The notes under the pieces were generated by a model that saw only the letters and a list, made by a program, of their open reading frames with translations, made no database searches and was not told where the DNA came from. Of a DNA stretch of 64,000 bases, positions 33,168-42,185 are shown one piece after another. The DNA comes from Dehalococcoidales bacterium. GTDB lineage: Bacteria > Chloroflexota > Dehalococcoidia > Dehalococcoidales > Fen-1064. The stretch lies in the NCBI GenBank assembly GCA_016783135.1, contig JADHXC010000002.1, forward strand, positions 23,071 to 87,070. Reading direction: 5' to 3'. How positions within the stretch are numbered: position 1 is the first letter of the stretch; each line of letters begins with the position of its first letter. The translations under genes and the position numbers were made by a program.

Positions 33168-34907
33168 GTGCTGCTGGAACTGATGGTCCGTGATGTCGGC
33201 ATTATCGACGAGATAAACTGGCGGCTGGGTACCGGTCTGAACGTGATAACCGGCGAGACCGGTGCCGGTAAATCGCTGGTGATTGATGCCGTCGAGGCGC
33301 TGCTGGGAGCAAGACCGGATGAAGAGACTGTGCGCCACGGCGCTGATGCCGCTCGAATCGAAGGGGTCTTCGCCCTCAGTCAGGGCGCGAATGCGGCCCG
33401 ACTGAGAGACCTCCTGGCAGACAAGGGAATCGCGTCCGACGAAGAGACCCTGGTGATAAACTGCGAGCTTCGCCGCCAGGGAAGGCGCGTCATCCGCGTA
33501 AATGGGCACGCAGTTCCCCGGGGAGTCCTGCAGCAGATTGGCCGCCTCCTGATTGACGTGCACGGGCAGAGCGAGCACCTTTCCCTGCTGGACAGGAAAC
33601 GCCACCTCGATTTCCTGGACTCCTACGCCCACACCACCGGTTTCCGGACCAGCTTCGCCGGGAAAGTCGCCGAGCTGCACCAGGACGAACAGGAGCTCAG
33701 GTCACTTATCGAGAATGAAAAGGAAACGGCCCGCCGTGAGGAGTTCCTGCGCTTCCAGGTAGATGAGATTGCCCGTGCTGAACTGCGGGAAGACGAGGAT
33801 AAAGAACTGGAGCGGGAGAGGAATATCCTTGTCTCGGCCGAGAAACTGAAGGCACTCTCCTATGAGGCCTACCAGAAACTCCGCGGAGATGATGTTCCCG
33901 GCCCCTCGGCAGCGGACACCCTGAGTGAAGCCGTCAGCGCCATGAAGAAGCTGGCGGAACTGGACCCCGGCATGAAGCAGCCGCTTGAGTCGTTGGAAGC
34001 GACCCTCTACAGCCTCGAAGACGCCGCCCGCGAGTTACACGCTTACAGTGACCGCCTGGAGCACGACCCCGCGCGACTGGAAGAGGTAGAATCGCGACTG
34101 GAGCTTATCAGGGACCTGAAAAGAAAGTACGGGCAGAGCATCACCGAGGTGCTGGCCTACCAGGAAAAAGCAGCCGCAGACCTGGAAGGCATTTCTCACT
34201 CTTCCCAGCGTCGGGCTGAACTGGAGGAAACGTGTTCCCTCCTGAAGCAGGAAATGGGTCGGATAGCTGTGGAACTTTCCCGGTCACGTTCGCAGGTAGC
34301 GGAACAGCTCAAAGCCGAGGTCCGGAAGGAGCTTCAGGCCCTGGACATGACGATGGTGGAATTCGATGTGAGTATACAACAGCACCCCGCCGAGGACGGG
34401 ATTCCCTTCCCTGACGGCGGGACCTGTGCCTTCGACAGCACCGGCGCCGACGTCGTTGAGTTCTTCGCTTCCACCAATCCCGGCGAACCCCTCAAGCCAC
34501 TGGCACGGATTGCCTCCACCGGGGAGATGTCACGTTTCATGCTGGCCCTGAAAGGGGTGCTCTCCGAGGTGGACAACACGCCGGTGCTGGTATTCGACGA
34601 GATTGATATCGGCGTGGGCGGCCGGAGCGGAGACGTAATCGGTAAGAAATTGTGGACACTGGCCCGGGACCACCAGATAATCTGCGTCACCCACCTCCCG
34701 CAGATTGCCGCCTTCGCTGATTCCCACCACCGCGTGCGTAAGGAGGTCTCCGGCGACCGCACCCTAAGTCGACTGGACACACTGGATGGGGATGCCCGGA
34801 TGGAAGAGATGGCAGCGATGCTGGCCGGCCCCGACTACACGCAGACCGCGCTGGACGGTGCCCGGGAGCTTGTGCAAAAGGCGGAAGAGTGGAAGGGGAG
34901 CGGGTGA
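33168..34907 (+). CDS. recN: DNA repair protein RecN
   Basis: 579-residue SMC-like ATPase for double-strand-break repair. Walker A is VITGETGAGKSLVID near residue 28, the coiled-coil arms occupy about residues 155-385, and the C-terminal half carries LARIASTGEMSRFMLALK (signature), VLVFDEIDIGVGG (Walker B) and CVTHLPQIAAFAD. The track start is a TTG at 33150, but the family begins at LLEL and the GTG at 33168 has GGAGGG five bases upstream, so that start is used. It is convergent with the cyclase gene, leaving nine bases. Confidence 0.94.
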   Translation: MLLELMVRDVGIIDEINWRLGTGLNVITGETGAGKSLVIDAVEALLGARPDEETVRHGADAARIEGVFALSQGANAARLRDLLADKGIASDEETLVINCELRRQGRRVIRVNGHAVPRGVLQQIGRLLIDVHGQSEHLSLLDRKRHLDFLDSYAHTTGFRTSFAGKVAELHQDEQELRSLIENEKETARREEFLRFQVDEIARAELREDEDKELERERNILVSAEKLKALSYEAYQKLRGDDVPGPSAADTLSEAVSAMKKLAELDPGMKQPLESLEATLYSLEDAARELHAYSDRLEHDPARLEEVESRLELIRDLKRKYGQSITEVLAYQEKAAADLEGISHSSQRRAELEETCSLLKQEMGRIAVELSRSRSQVAEQLKAEVRKELQALDMTMVEFDVSIQQHPAEDGIPFPDGGTCAFDSTGADVVEFFASTNPGEPLKPLARIASTGEMSRFMLALKGVLSEVDNTPVLVFDEIDIGVGGRSGDVIGKKLWTLARDHQIICVTHLPQIAAFADSHHRVRKEVSGDRTLSRLDTLDGDARMEEMAAMLAGPDYTQTALDGARELVQKAEEWKGSG

Positions 34908-34916
34908 CTAACCCTG

Positions 34917-35684
34917 TCACCCCTCAGTCACAATACCCACCGGCCTTATCCAGGCGGCGCTGGCCTTGAGTAGCTTAATCGGGAAGCAGCAGACCTTGAA
35001 GCCATAGGGCGGAAGCTGGTCGAGGTTGGCCAGCTTCTCCATCTGGAAATATTCCCGCTCGATTCCGGCAAAGTGCCCTTCCCATATCACCTTCCTGTTT
35101 CCGGTCTCCCGGAACTCCGCAGCCGCGTATTTGAACGGGCGGTCCCAGCCGGGGGCGTCGGTGCCGACCACTTTCACCCCCTGGTCCACCAACCATATCG
35201 TCGCCTCCCGACCGGCGCCGGGGTACTCGCCGTACTTCGGCGTGTCCCAGTGCTTGTCGGTGTCGGTCCTTATCAGGACGATGTCCCGTGGCTTGAGGTT
35301 ATAGTCTATCTTCTTCAGGGCTTCCTGGAGGTCGGCCACACCGATGACCTCTCCCGGCTTCTTGTGCCTCATATCGAGGACGACACCATCGCCGTAGGCC
35401 ATCTCCAGGGGCATTTCGTCGATTGTCTTTGATGGTTTCCCCTCGCTGGTGGGATGGTAGTGCCAGGGGGCATCGATGTGGGTCCCGGTGTGCACGTTCA
35501 TAGTATAAATATCAACCGCCCAGCCGAGGCCGTCCGGCAGGTCCTCGGCAGTTATACCGGGAAAGGCTTGCACCATCCCCGGCACGCTCTCCCGGTGACC
35601 GATGTGCTGAATCCGGGCACCGATTACGCCCTCCCCCTCCTTAATTTCCAGGCTCAGGTCTACAATCCTGACTCTCTCTGTCAT
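34917..35684 (-). CDS. Cyclase-family (kynurenine-formamidase-like) metal-dependent hydrolase
   Basis: 255-residue protein of the PF04199-type cyclase family. The metal-binding motif HTGTHIDAPWHYHP is intact, followed by VVLDMRHKKPGE, PRDIVLIRTDTDK and VVGTDAPGWDRPF. Members hydrolyse amides or cyclise substrates, for example N-formylkynurenine. A paralogue is at 44332, sharing nearly every motif, so both likely act on related substrates. A MITE-like element sits directly upstream and may have altered its promoter. Confidence 0.88.
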   Translation of the reverse strand: MTERVRIVDLSLEIKEGEGVIGARIQHIGHRESVPGMVQAFPGITAEDLPDGLGWAVDIYTMNVHTGTHIDAPWHYHPTSEGKPSKTIDEMPLEMAYGDGVVLDMRHKKPGEVIGVADLQEALKKIDYNLKPRDIVLIRTDTDKHWDTPKYGEYPGAGREATIWLVDQGVKVVGTDAPGWDRPFKYAAAEFRETGNRKVIWEGHFAGIEREYFQMEKLANLDQLPPYGFKVCCFPIKLLKASAAWIRPVGIVTEG

Positions 35685-35700
35685 TTCGTCACTACCTCTC

Positions 35701-35958
35701 TAGCACGGTGATGAAAAAGGGGAGTCCAGAGGGAGCGCCTCTCAGAAGAGGCGAAGCCCCTTTGACTCTCCGCTTGTAGTCGCCTTCCCGGACTCTGACC
35801 ATAATAGTGCCACACACCTTTAGGTGCAAACGACCCCTACCTGAAATTGTCCCTCACACCGTTTTGGGGAGTTAGAGAGGGGTTGCACCCCTCTCGAGGG
35901 GGATTTCAAGGGGGTGTCCCCCTTGATTCGTCTTCCACTCAATAGAACCTTCACACTA
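35701..35958. mobile_element. MITE-like element, copy 2 (composite or degraded)
   Basis: The left end TAGCACGGTGATGAAAAAGGGGAGTCCAGAGGG matches copies 1 and 3. The interior diverges: GAGAGGGGTTGCACCCCTCTC and AAGGGGGTGTCCCCCTT form further GC-rich palindromes, and the right boundary (near CACACTA at 35958) is uncertain. It fills the entire gap between the cyclase gene and the ABC permease. Confidence 0.5.
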
Positions 35959-35971
35959 GTGTACGCCCTTT

Positions 35972-37216
35972 CTACGCCGCACTCGTCCGGAACCGCCAGA
36001 TGGCGATGATGCCGAATATAACTGCGAACACCACCAGGGCCAGCATCTCGGGAATCACGTCACCGAAGTCGGCCCCGAACAGCATCAGCTTGTTGAAACC
36101 GGTGTTCGCCCAGCCGTGGGGCGTTATCTTGGCCAGGGACTGCATCCACTTGGGGAGGATAAACAGGGGCCACCAGCAGCCCCCCAACGGTGCCAGTATC
36201 AGCGCGGCCAGTGTCCCTATGGAGCCGGCGGCGCGCTCCGTCTTGACCAGGGTAGCCAGCATCAGGCCGAAGGCCGCCGACATGATGGTCATCAGGATGG
36301 AAAGCAGTACCACGGCCGTCGGGGAAAGTCCCATGTCCATCTTGAAAATAAGTAACCCCACCGTCCAGAATATGACTATCTGGACCAGTCCCTTCACAGC
36401 CGTGCCGATAAACATACCCCCCAGGATGGACTCCCGCCCCACCGAGCTGGCCAGCAGTCGCTCCAGGGTGTGGTTCTGCCGCTCCCTTACTATCAGTGAG
36501 GCCGACTGCGCCGCGGCAAAGAAGACGAACATCACCAGGTAGCCAGGGATAACGTAGTTGCTGGGCTGTTCCGCCTGCACTTCGCCCACCTTTTCCGTCT
36601 CGTACTGTATCAGCGGCAGCACAATTGAAGCACTACTCTGGGCGGAAACCGGCCCCATGATAGCCTGTCCGATGTCCGGCATCTCCCCGGTGACCAGTCC
36701 CTGCTCCACCAGCAGCCCCACCGTGGTGCTGGAGACCACCTGCTGTGCGCCGACCCGGGCGGAAATCGCCTGGGCCAGTCCGTAGAGGGCCATCCGGGTG
36801 TCGGTGGCCTCGGCATCCACCACCACCTCAAGACGGGCCCCGTAACCCATCATTATCCCTTCGGTGAAGTCCTCCGGAAAGGCTAAGAAACCAGACAACT
36901 CCTTACTCTCAACCTGCCGGTGGGCTTCATCGTAGTCCTTGAGCCAGACAATCTCCGGTTCACCAGGTCGGAGCTGTGAGGGGTCTTTGGTCTCCATGTC
37001 AGCGATTATCTGATGGCTCAGCCTGCTGTCACTCTCGCGGGTTACCAGGTGAAAGGCCAGCCTCTCATCCTGGCCACCGACACCGCTGAACATGAAGTGG
37101 AACACAGCCACGAAGAGGAAGGGGAAGAGTATGAAGGCCAGCAGGGCCGGCCTGTCGCGGCTGAAGCGCTTCAGGTCCTTGAGGGCAATAAAGGCTATCT
37201 GCCTTAGCTGTATCAT
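35972..37216 (-). CDS. ABC-2 type export permease
   Basis: 414-residue permease: an N-terminal helix (ALLAFILFPFLFVAVFHFMF), a large extracytoplasmic domain of about 170 residues, then five or six helices. The ABC-2 signature region is ASLIVRERQNHTLERLLASSVGRESILGGMF. It resembles the DrrB/NodJ/YhbF-type subunits. It is the third gene of a minus-strand exporter operon, seven bases after its partner permease. Substrate unknown. Confidence 0.88.
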   Translation of the reverse strand: MIQLRQIAFIALKDLKRFSRDRPALLAFILFPFLFVAVFHFMFSGVGGQDERLAFHLVTRESDSRLSHQIIADMETKDPSQLRPGEPEIVWLKDYDEAHRQVESKELSGFLAFPEDFTEGIMMGYGARLEVVVDAEATDTRMALYGLAQAISARVGAQQVVSSTTVGLLVEQGLVTGEMPDIGQAIMGPVSAQSSASIVLPLIQYETEKVGEVQAEQPSNYVIPGYLVMFVFFAAAQSASLIVRERQNHTLERLLASSVGRESILGGMFIGTAVKGLVQIVIFWTVGLLIFKMDMGLSPTAVVLLSILMTIMSAAFGLMLATLVKTERAAGSIGTLAALILAPLGGCWWPLFILPKWMQSLAKITPHGWANTGFNKLMLFGADFGDVIPEMLALVVFAVIFGIIAIWRFRTSAA

Positions 37217-37222
37217 TCCGTC

Positions 37223-38404
37223 CTACCTGCCTCCGGGCATGACCTTGAAGAGTACCCGGCTGATGGTCAGCCCCACCACGGCAACCCCCGCCAGCACTCC
37301 CAGTTCCATCCCGACATCGGTCAGGGAGCCTCCCTGGGCTATTATCGTCTTAAAAGCATCGTTGGCATAGGTGTTGAGGGACACTCGGCTGATGGTATAC
37401 AGTACCGAACCTTCAGATATTTCGAAGAAGGTGCCGCCCAGCATGACCATGCTCATAGTGAAGAAAACGGCAATCCAGGTCGCCTGGTCCTCGGTACGGG
37501 CAATCGAAGCAATAATAAGCCCCAGGGCGCTGGCTGCCGCCGCGAAAACGATGGCAATAACCAGACACTCGACGAAGGCAAGGGGCGTGAACACTTGAAG
37601 AACGATGTAGCTCAGTCCCAGCAGGATGAGCGTCTGGAGGAAACCTCGCGAGATGCCAGCCAGAAACTTGCCGAAGAATAGCTGCCCCACGCTCAGCCTG
37701 GTGGTCAGCAGTCGCTCCAGGGTGCCAAGTCGGCGTTCCTGCACTATTGCCTGAGCGCCCAGGGTGATGGCAAAGAGGACAAACATGGTTACCACGCCGG
37801 GCAGGAACTGGTTGACCAGGTCGGGACTGCTGCCCATCGTTTCCTCGGTGACTCCCACCAGCGGGTGCTCCTGCTCCCGTTCCAGGAACTTCTGCGTGGC
37901 AATTTCAATGCGTTCCCGGGGGATTCCCTTTCCGGCCAGGGAGTTACTCGTCTGACTGAGCACCGTGAACTCCTGGTTCATCCGCTCCGCCAGGCCCCTT
38001 ACCAGGCTGGCTACTATCTGGCCTTCCTGGCCGCCGTTACCCCTCTGCCTGAATAGTAACTGCGTCTGCTCCCCAGAGGTGAGCTTCCCGGAGAAGTCCT
38101 CCGGTATGTAGATGACCATCAATAGGTCGGACCTCTCCAGCTTGCGGTCAGCCTCTTCCCGGGAAAGAAGCTCCAGGTCTACACTATCCAGTTCTTCCAG
38201 TTGCTCCAGCAGACGGGCGGAGTAGCTGCCCCCGGGGTCCTGATTGACTATGTGAGCGGTGCCGTGGAACTCCATCTCCCCGCCGAATGCGCCGTACATC
38301 AGGGCAAAGGTTACCACCGGCAGGAGCAGGCTGAAAGCGAGGTCACCCTTATCCTGGAGGTAGATGTGGACTTCGTGTATCGCTACCAGTATTGCCTTAA
38401 ACAT
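37223..38404 (-). CDS. ABC-2 type export permease
   Basis: 393-residue permease of the same architecture as the next gene: LAFSLLLPVVTFALMYGAF as first helix, extracytoplasmic domain with QTQLLFRQRGNGGQEGQIVASL, then QAIVQERRLGTLERLLTTRLSVGQLFFGKFLAG as the coupling segment and C-terminal helices. The two permeases probably form a heterodimer driven by the upstream ATPase. An 83-base gap separates it from the ATPase gene. Confidence 0.88.
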   Translation of the reverse strand: MFKAILVAIHEVHIYLQDKGDLAFSLLLPVVTFALMYGAFGGEMEFHGTAHIVNQDPGGSYSARLLEQLEELDSVDLELLSREEADRKLERSDLLMVIYIPEDFSGKLTSGEQTQLLFRQRGNGGQEGQIVASLVRGLAERMNQEFTVLSQTSNSLAGKGIPRERIEIATQKFLEREQEHPLVGVTEETMGSSPDLVNQFLPGVVTMFVLFAITLGAQAIVQERRLGTLERLLTTRLSVGQLFFGKFLAGISRGFLQTLILLGLSYIVLQVFTPLAFVECLVIAIVFAAAASALGLIIASIARTEDQATWIAVFFTMSMVMLGGTFFEISEGSVLYTISRVSLNTYANDAFKTIIAQGGSLTDVGMELGVLAGVAVVGLTISRVLFKVMPGGR

Positions 38405-38487
38405 GTCCTAACCCAATGTGGCTGTTCTAATCATATGAGCCTGGCTTGACCGGCCTTGCCAATTGACATATGACATAGCAGATTGGT

Positions 38488-39237
38488 CTAGTCCCGGAGA
38501 CTGCGTCCGGTCAGCTTCAGGAAGACGTCCTCAAGCGTTACCTTGTCCGGCTCCCCGATTTGACTCCTGAGCTCATAGGGGGTGTCCAGGGCGATTATCT
38601 GACCCCCGTCCATGATGGCCACCCGGTCACAGAGGCGGTCGGCCTCCTCCATGTAGTGCGTGGTATAGAGAATCGTCATCCCGCCGTCGCGGAGACCCTC
38701 GATTGTCTCGTAGATATTGTTTCGTGACTGCGGGTCGACACCCACCGTGGGCTCATCCAGAAAGAGCATTTCCGGGTGGCCCATCAGGCCTACCGCCAGG
38801 TTGACCCGCCGCTTCATACCACCGGAGAACTTGTCCACCTTGCCCTTCGCCCTTTCGGAAAGCCCCATCAGCTCCAGACGGGCCATCGCCTGGTCATGGG
38901 CTTCCTTGCCGCTCATCCCGGCCATGCGGCCGAAAAAGACGAGGTTGTCAAGCGCACTGAGGTCCTCGTACAACGCCAACTCCTGGGGGCAGACTCCGAT
39001 TTGACTGCGGACGGCATCGGCTTCGCGCCTCACCGAATGACCGCCGATGGTGACATCGCCGCGGTCAGGCTCAAGCACTGTCGACATCATCCGTATCGCA
39101 GTCGTCTTCCCGGCACCGTTGGGTCCGAGCAGGCCGAAGATTTCACCACGGTAGATGGCGAAGGAGACACCATCGACAGCTTTCTGTTCATTGAAGCTCT
39201 TGTGAAGCTCTTGTGCTACCAGGTACTCTTCAGGCAT
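38488..39237 (-). CDS. ABC exporter ATP-binding protein
   Basis: 249-residue ATPase: Walker A GPNGAGKTTAIR, Q-loop CPQELALYEDLSA, signature FSGGMKRRVNLA, Walker B EMLFLDEPTVGVD, and switch histidine in YTTHYMEEAD. The track start at 39417 adds 60 residues of non-ABC sequence; ATG 39237 follows GGGAGGTGAGG and matches the family start. It is the first gene of the exporter operon and has a consensus promoter with tandem palindromes just upstream. Confidence 0.92.
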   Translation of the reverse strand: MPEEYLVAQELHKSFNEQKAVDGVSFAIYRGEIFGLLGPNGAGKTTAIRMMSTVLEPDRGDVTIGGHSVRREADAVRSQIGVCPQELALYEDLSALDNLVFFGRMAGMSGKEAHDQAMARLELMGLSERAKGKVDKFSGGMKRRVNLAVGLMGHPEMLFLDEPTVGVDPQSRNNIYETIEGLRDGGMTILYTTHYMEEADRLCDRVAIMDGGQIIALDTPYELRSQIGEPDKVTLEDVFLKLTGRSLRD

Positions 39238-39272
39238 GACCTCACCTCCCTGAGGTGTCCGTCGGGACCGGA

Positions 39273-39321
39273 CGTTAACGGCGTTAGCGGGTATTATATA
39301 CGGTAGGTCAAGAGATGGCAA
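39273..39321 (-). promoter_or_regulatory. Promoter with tandem palindromic operators for the ABC exporter
   Basis: Minus strand TTGCCA (39321-39316), 17-base spacer, TATAAT (39298-39293). Immediately downstream of the expected start of transcription lie CGTTAACG (39273-39280) and CGTTAGCG (39282-39289), two near-identical 8-bp palindromes separated by one base, well placed for a repressor. Confidence 0.55.
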
Positions 39322-39457
39322 CAGGTAGAGAGCCGCGTCTTTGCGATGTGACTGTATGAAGTCGTGATGACTGAGCAGCCCCCATACCTTGACGGCCACT
39401 GGAAGGTAGGATAGCATGGAAAGACATAGTCATTTCTCCAGAGGTGATTCGGCGGGC

Positions 39458-40366
39458 ATGGACAATAATGCCATAATCCACACCAGCGGTCTCACCAAGT
39501 ACTATGGTAAACAAAGAGGCATGGTCGACATCAGCCTTGATGTCCGGCAAGGCGAGGTTTTCGGCTACCTGGGTCCCAATGGCGCCGGTAAAACAACCAC
39601 AATCCGGACCCTGCTTAATCTCATTCAGCCTACCCGCGGTATAGCGACAATATTCGGGATGGACATACAACAGAAGGGGTTGGAGGTTCGACGGCACACC
39701 GGCTATCTGCCCGGAGAACTGAAGCTATACGATAATCTGACCGGGGCTGAGATGCTGCACTATCTAGGCTACCTGCGCGGTGGCGTCGATTGGGCACACG
39801 TGGAAGACCTGGCTACCCGGCTCGATTGCGACCTTCTACCACCAATTCGGTCACTATCACACGGGAACCGGCAGAAGATAGGTCTTATCCAGGCTTTCAT
39901 GAACACACCGGACCTGCTTATCCTCGATGAACCGACTATCGGCCTCGACCCGCTGATGCAGCAAGAGTTTTACCGCCTTATCAGCGAAACCAAAGCCCAG
40001 GGTCGTACAGTATTCCTATCCTCTCACATCATGCCGGAGGTAGAGCGTGTATGCGACCGTGTGGCCATAATCCGTGAAGGACGCCTGGTAACGGTAGAAG
40101 ACATAGACAACCTCAAGGCTCGTTCCATACGGCGCCTGGAAATCCACTTTGCCGGACCGGTCTCCCAGGAACAGTTCACTGAAATATCCGGCGTGAAGGA
40201 TGTCAGTGTGCATGACTCCGTCCTTACCTGTACCGTAGTCGGTGAGCTTGACGCGCTGGTCAAGGCAGCCTCTCAGGCCAGGGTGGTCAATATCATCAGT
40301 CACGAACCCAGCCTGGAAGAAATTTTCCTGGACTACTACAGCGAGGAAGAAAGCATTGCTGAGTAG
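39458..40366 (+). CDS. ABC exporter ATP-binding protein
   Basis: 302-residue ATPase: YLGPNGAGKTTTIRTLLNLI, the Q-loop GYLPGELKLYDNLTG, signature SLSHGNRQKIGL, Walker B LLILDEPTIGLD and LSSHIMPEVERV. The signature has SHGN instead of SGGQ, as in some BcrA-like exporters. A C-terminal domain of about 80 residues ends in DYYSEEE. The track start at 39416 also has a possible binding site; ATG 39458 is preferred because homologues start at this position. It overlaps the next gene by 11 bases. Confidence 0.88.
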   Translation: MDNNAIIHTSGLTKYYGKQRGMVDISLDVRQGEVFGYLGPNGAGKTTTIRTLLNLIQPTRGIATIFGMDIQQKGLEVRRHTGYLPGELKLYDNLTGAEMLHYLGYLRGGVDWAHVEDLATRLDCDLLPPIRSLSHGNRQKIGLIQAFMNTPDLLILDEPTIGLDPLMQQEFYRLISETKAQGRTVFLSSHIMPEVERVCDRVAIIREGRLVTVEDIDNLKARSIRRLEIHFAGPVSQEQFTEISGVKDVSVHDSVLTCTVVGELDALVKAASQARVVNIISHEPSLEEIFLDYYSEEESIAE

Positions 40367-41156
40367 CATATTCCTGAAGACTCTGCGGGACCGCCGCCGC
40401 TCCCTGTTGTTCTGGGGAATTTGTTTCGTGCTTATCGCCGTATTGGTGGTGTCGTTGTACCCCTTGATAGAGAGTTACAGTGCCATCCAGGATTATATGG
40501 AGTTACTCCCCGAAGAAGTCATGGCTCTTTTTACCGGAGGCATAGACGACGTCACATCTCCGGAAGGTTATCTCCACAGTGAGCTGTTTTTCCTGGTATT
40601 CCCTCTGCTAATCGTGGTATTCGCCATCAGTTTCGGGAGCAGCGCTGTAGCCGGGGAAGAAGAGCAGGGTACGCTTGACCTGCTGCTTTCCAATCCACTA
40701 CCTCGCTGGAGAATGGTACTGGAGAAATTCGCCGCTATGGTCTTCAGTATTGTGCTGCTGGTTCTGGTCTTCTGGGGAGCATTGGCAATCAGCGGTCATG
40801 TTGTTGACATGGGTCTTAATCTCTCCAGGTTGGCGGCAGTCTGTTTCAGTGCCGCCCTGCTCGGAGTTACCTTCGGCACAGTAGCTCTGGCCGTTGGTTG
40901 TGCCCGCGGACGCCGCGGTCTGAGTATGAGCGCAGCCGGAGCACTCGTTGGATACAGTTATCTTCTCAACGCGATGGCACCTTTGATTGACTGGCTCGAA
41001 CCGTTCCAGGTACTCTCTCCTTTCTACTACTATATCGGTGCGGACCCGCTCACCAATGGTCTGAACGGCCCCCATGCGGCGGTACTGATTGGGCTAACCG
41101 CAGTATTTGTAGCTGCGGCAATAGCCACGTTCTGGAAACGGGACCTTGCCGTATAA
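40356..41156 (+). CDS. ABC-2 permease (ABC-2 type transport system, multi-helix)
   Basis: 266-residue permease with six predicted helices and the segment SSAVAGEEEQGTLDLLLSNPLPRWRMVLEKF, typical of the coupling region of ABC-2 permeases. The TTG at 40356, preceded by GAGGAAG and overlapping the ATPase stop, is the only suitable start; the long track frame from 40242 is antisense-like noise in the ATPase gene. The pair forms a second, smaller exporter divergent from the three-gene system. Confidence 0.85.
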   Translation: MLSSIFLKTLRDRRRSLLFWGICFVLIAVLVVSLYPLIESYSAIQDYMELLPEEVMALFTGGIDDVTSPEGYLHSELFFLVFPLLIVVFAISFGSSAVAGEEEQGTLDLLLSNPLPRWRMVLEKFAAMVFSIVLLVLVFWGALAISGHVVDMGLNLSRLAAVCFSAALLGVTFGTVALAVGCARGRRGLSMSAAGALVGYSYLLNAMAPLIDWLEPFQVLSPFYYYIGADPLTNGLNGPHAAVLIGLTAVFVAAAIATFWKRDLAV

Positions 41157-41174
41157 ACACCTTACCCATACTAT
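41146..41174 (+). promoter_or_regulatory. Promoter of the CoA-transferase operon
   Basis: TTGCCG (41146-41151), 17-base spacer, TACTAT (41169-41174). The -35 overlaps the stop region of the permease gene. A strong GAGGAGG binding site precedes the ATG at 41205. Confidence 0.5.
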
Positions 41175-41204
41175 AGTTTCAACAGGGAAGAGGAGGTAAT
41201 AAAC

Positions 41205-42185
41205 ATGGAAGTACTGGCTTCGGGTACCGCGAATTTCCGTATGCCCGACCCCGATGGGCACCGCGAGTACCTGCGTGAGCACCGCGCCCGGGGACTGGTG
41301 GACAGACGGATGACCGAGCAGGAGGCGGTGAGTAACCTGGTCAACGATGGCGACTACCTCTGCTACGACTGCACCCTTATCCAGCGCGGGCCCAGTTCCC
41401 TTATCCGGGAGATTATCAGGCAGCAGAAGAAGGACCTCTGGATAGGGGGCAGGTTTACCTACCTTATCGTCAACCTGCTCGTTGCCGGAGGCTGCGTCGG
41501 TAAAATAGATGTCGGCTACATCGGCGTAGGCCGTGCCCTGAACCGCGTGCTCGATGAAGGCAATATCGAGGTCAACGAGTGGAGCAACTCCGCGATGACG
41601 ATGCGGCAACTCGCCGGGGCGATGGGGATACCCTTCATCCCCATCCGGTTTTTCGGCGGCGCTGATTCCTTCGAGCACTCGGGGGCCAAGCTGATAAAGG
41701 ACCCCTACACCCATAAAGAGGTTGTCGTTGTCCCGGCACTCAATCCTGACGTCGGGATGGTGCACGTGCACCAGTGCGACATCTACGGCAATGCCCGCGT
41801 TTTCGGTACCAGCGTATCTCCCTACGAGACCGCCGCTTCTTCCAGGAAGGTCATCATCTCCACCGAGGAGATTATCGATACCGAGGAAATCAGGAGGGAC
41901 CCTTCAAAGACTACCATACCCTACTACCTGGTGGACGCGGTTGTCGAGGCACCCTTCGGGGCGCATCCCGGTGAGGTCCCGGGGCTATACGCCAGCGATA
42001 CCGAGGCGATTATGGAGGCGTTCCGTGCCTCGGGCCAGGCAGACCCGGAGGCGATGAAGGCTTACCTGGTGAAAAACGTTTACAGTGTGGCTTCCCACGA
42101 AGAGTACCTGGAGAAGGTGGTGGGAGTCCCACGCTTGCTGGAGCTGAAGCGCCGGGCAACCATCAAGGAGGGCTACTACCGATGA
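41205..42185 (+). CDS. CoA-transferase, subunit A (glutaconate-type family I)
   Basis: 326-residue alpha subunit of a family I CoA-transferase. LYCYDCTLIQRGPSSLIREIIRQ and LLVAGGCVGKIDVGYIGVG belong to the Rossmann-like core, and VVVPALNPDVGMVHVHQCDIYGNARVFG is the conserved middle. It moves CoA between a carboxylic acid and an acyl-CoA donor. The stop overlaps the beta-subunit start by four bases (ATGA). Neighbouring dehydrogenase and cyclase genes suggest catabolism of an organic acid, but the acid is unknown. Confidence 0.9.
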   Translation: MEVLASGTANFRMPDPDGHREYLREHRARGLVDRRMTEQEAVSNLVNDGDYLCYDCTLIQRGPSSLIREIIRQQKKDLWIGGRFTYLIVNLLVAGGCVGKIDVGYIGVGRALNRVLDEGNIEVNEWSNSAMTMRQLAGAMGIPFIPIRFFGGADSFEHSGAKLIKDPYTHKEVVVVPALNPDVGMVHVHQCDIYGNARVFGTSVSPYETAASSRKVIISTEEIIDTEEIRRDPSKTTIPYYLVDAVVEAPFGAHPGEVPGLYASDTEAIMEAFRASGQADPEAMKAYLVKNVYSVASHEEYLEKVVGVPRLLELKRRATIKEGYYR

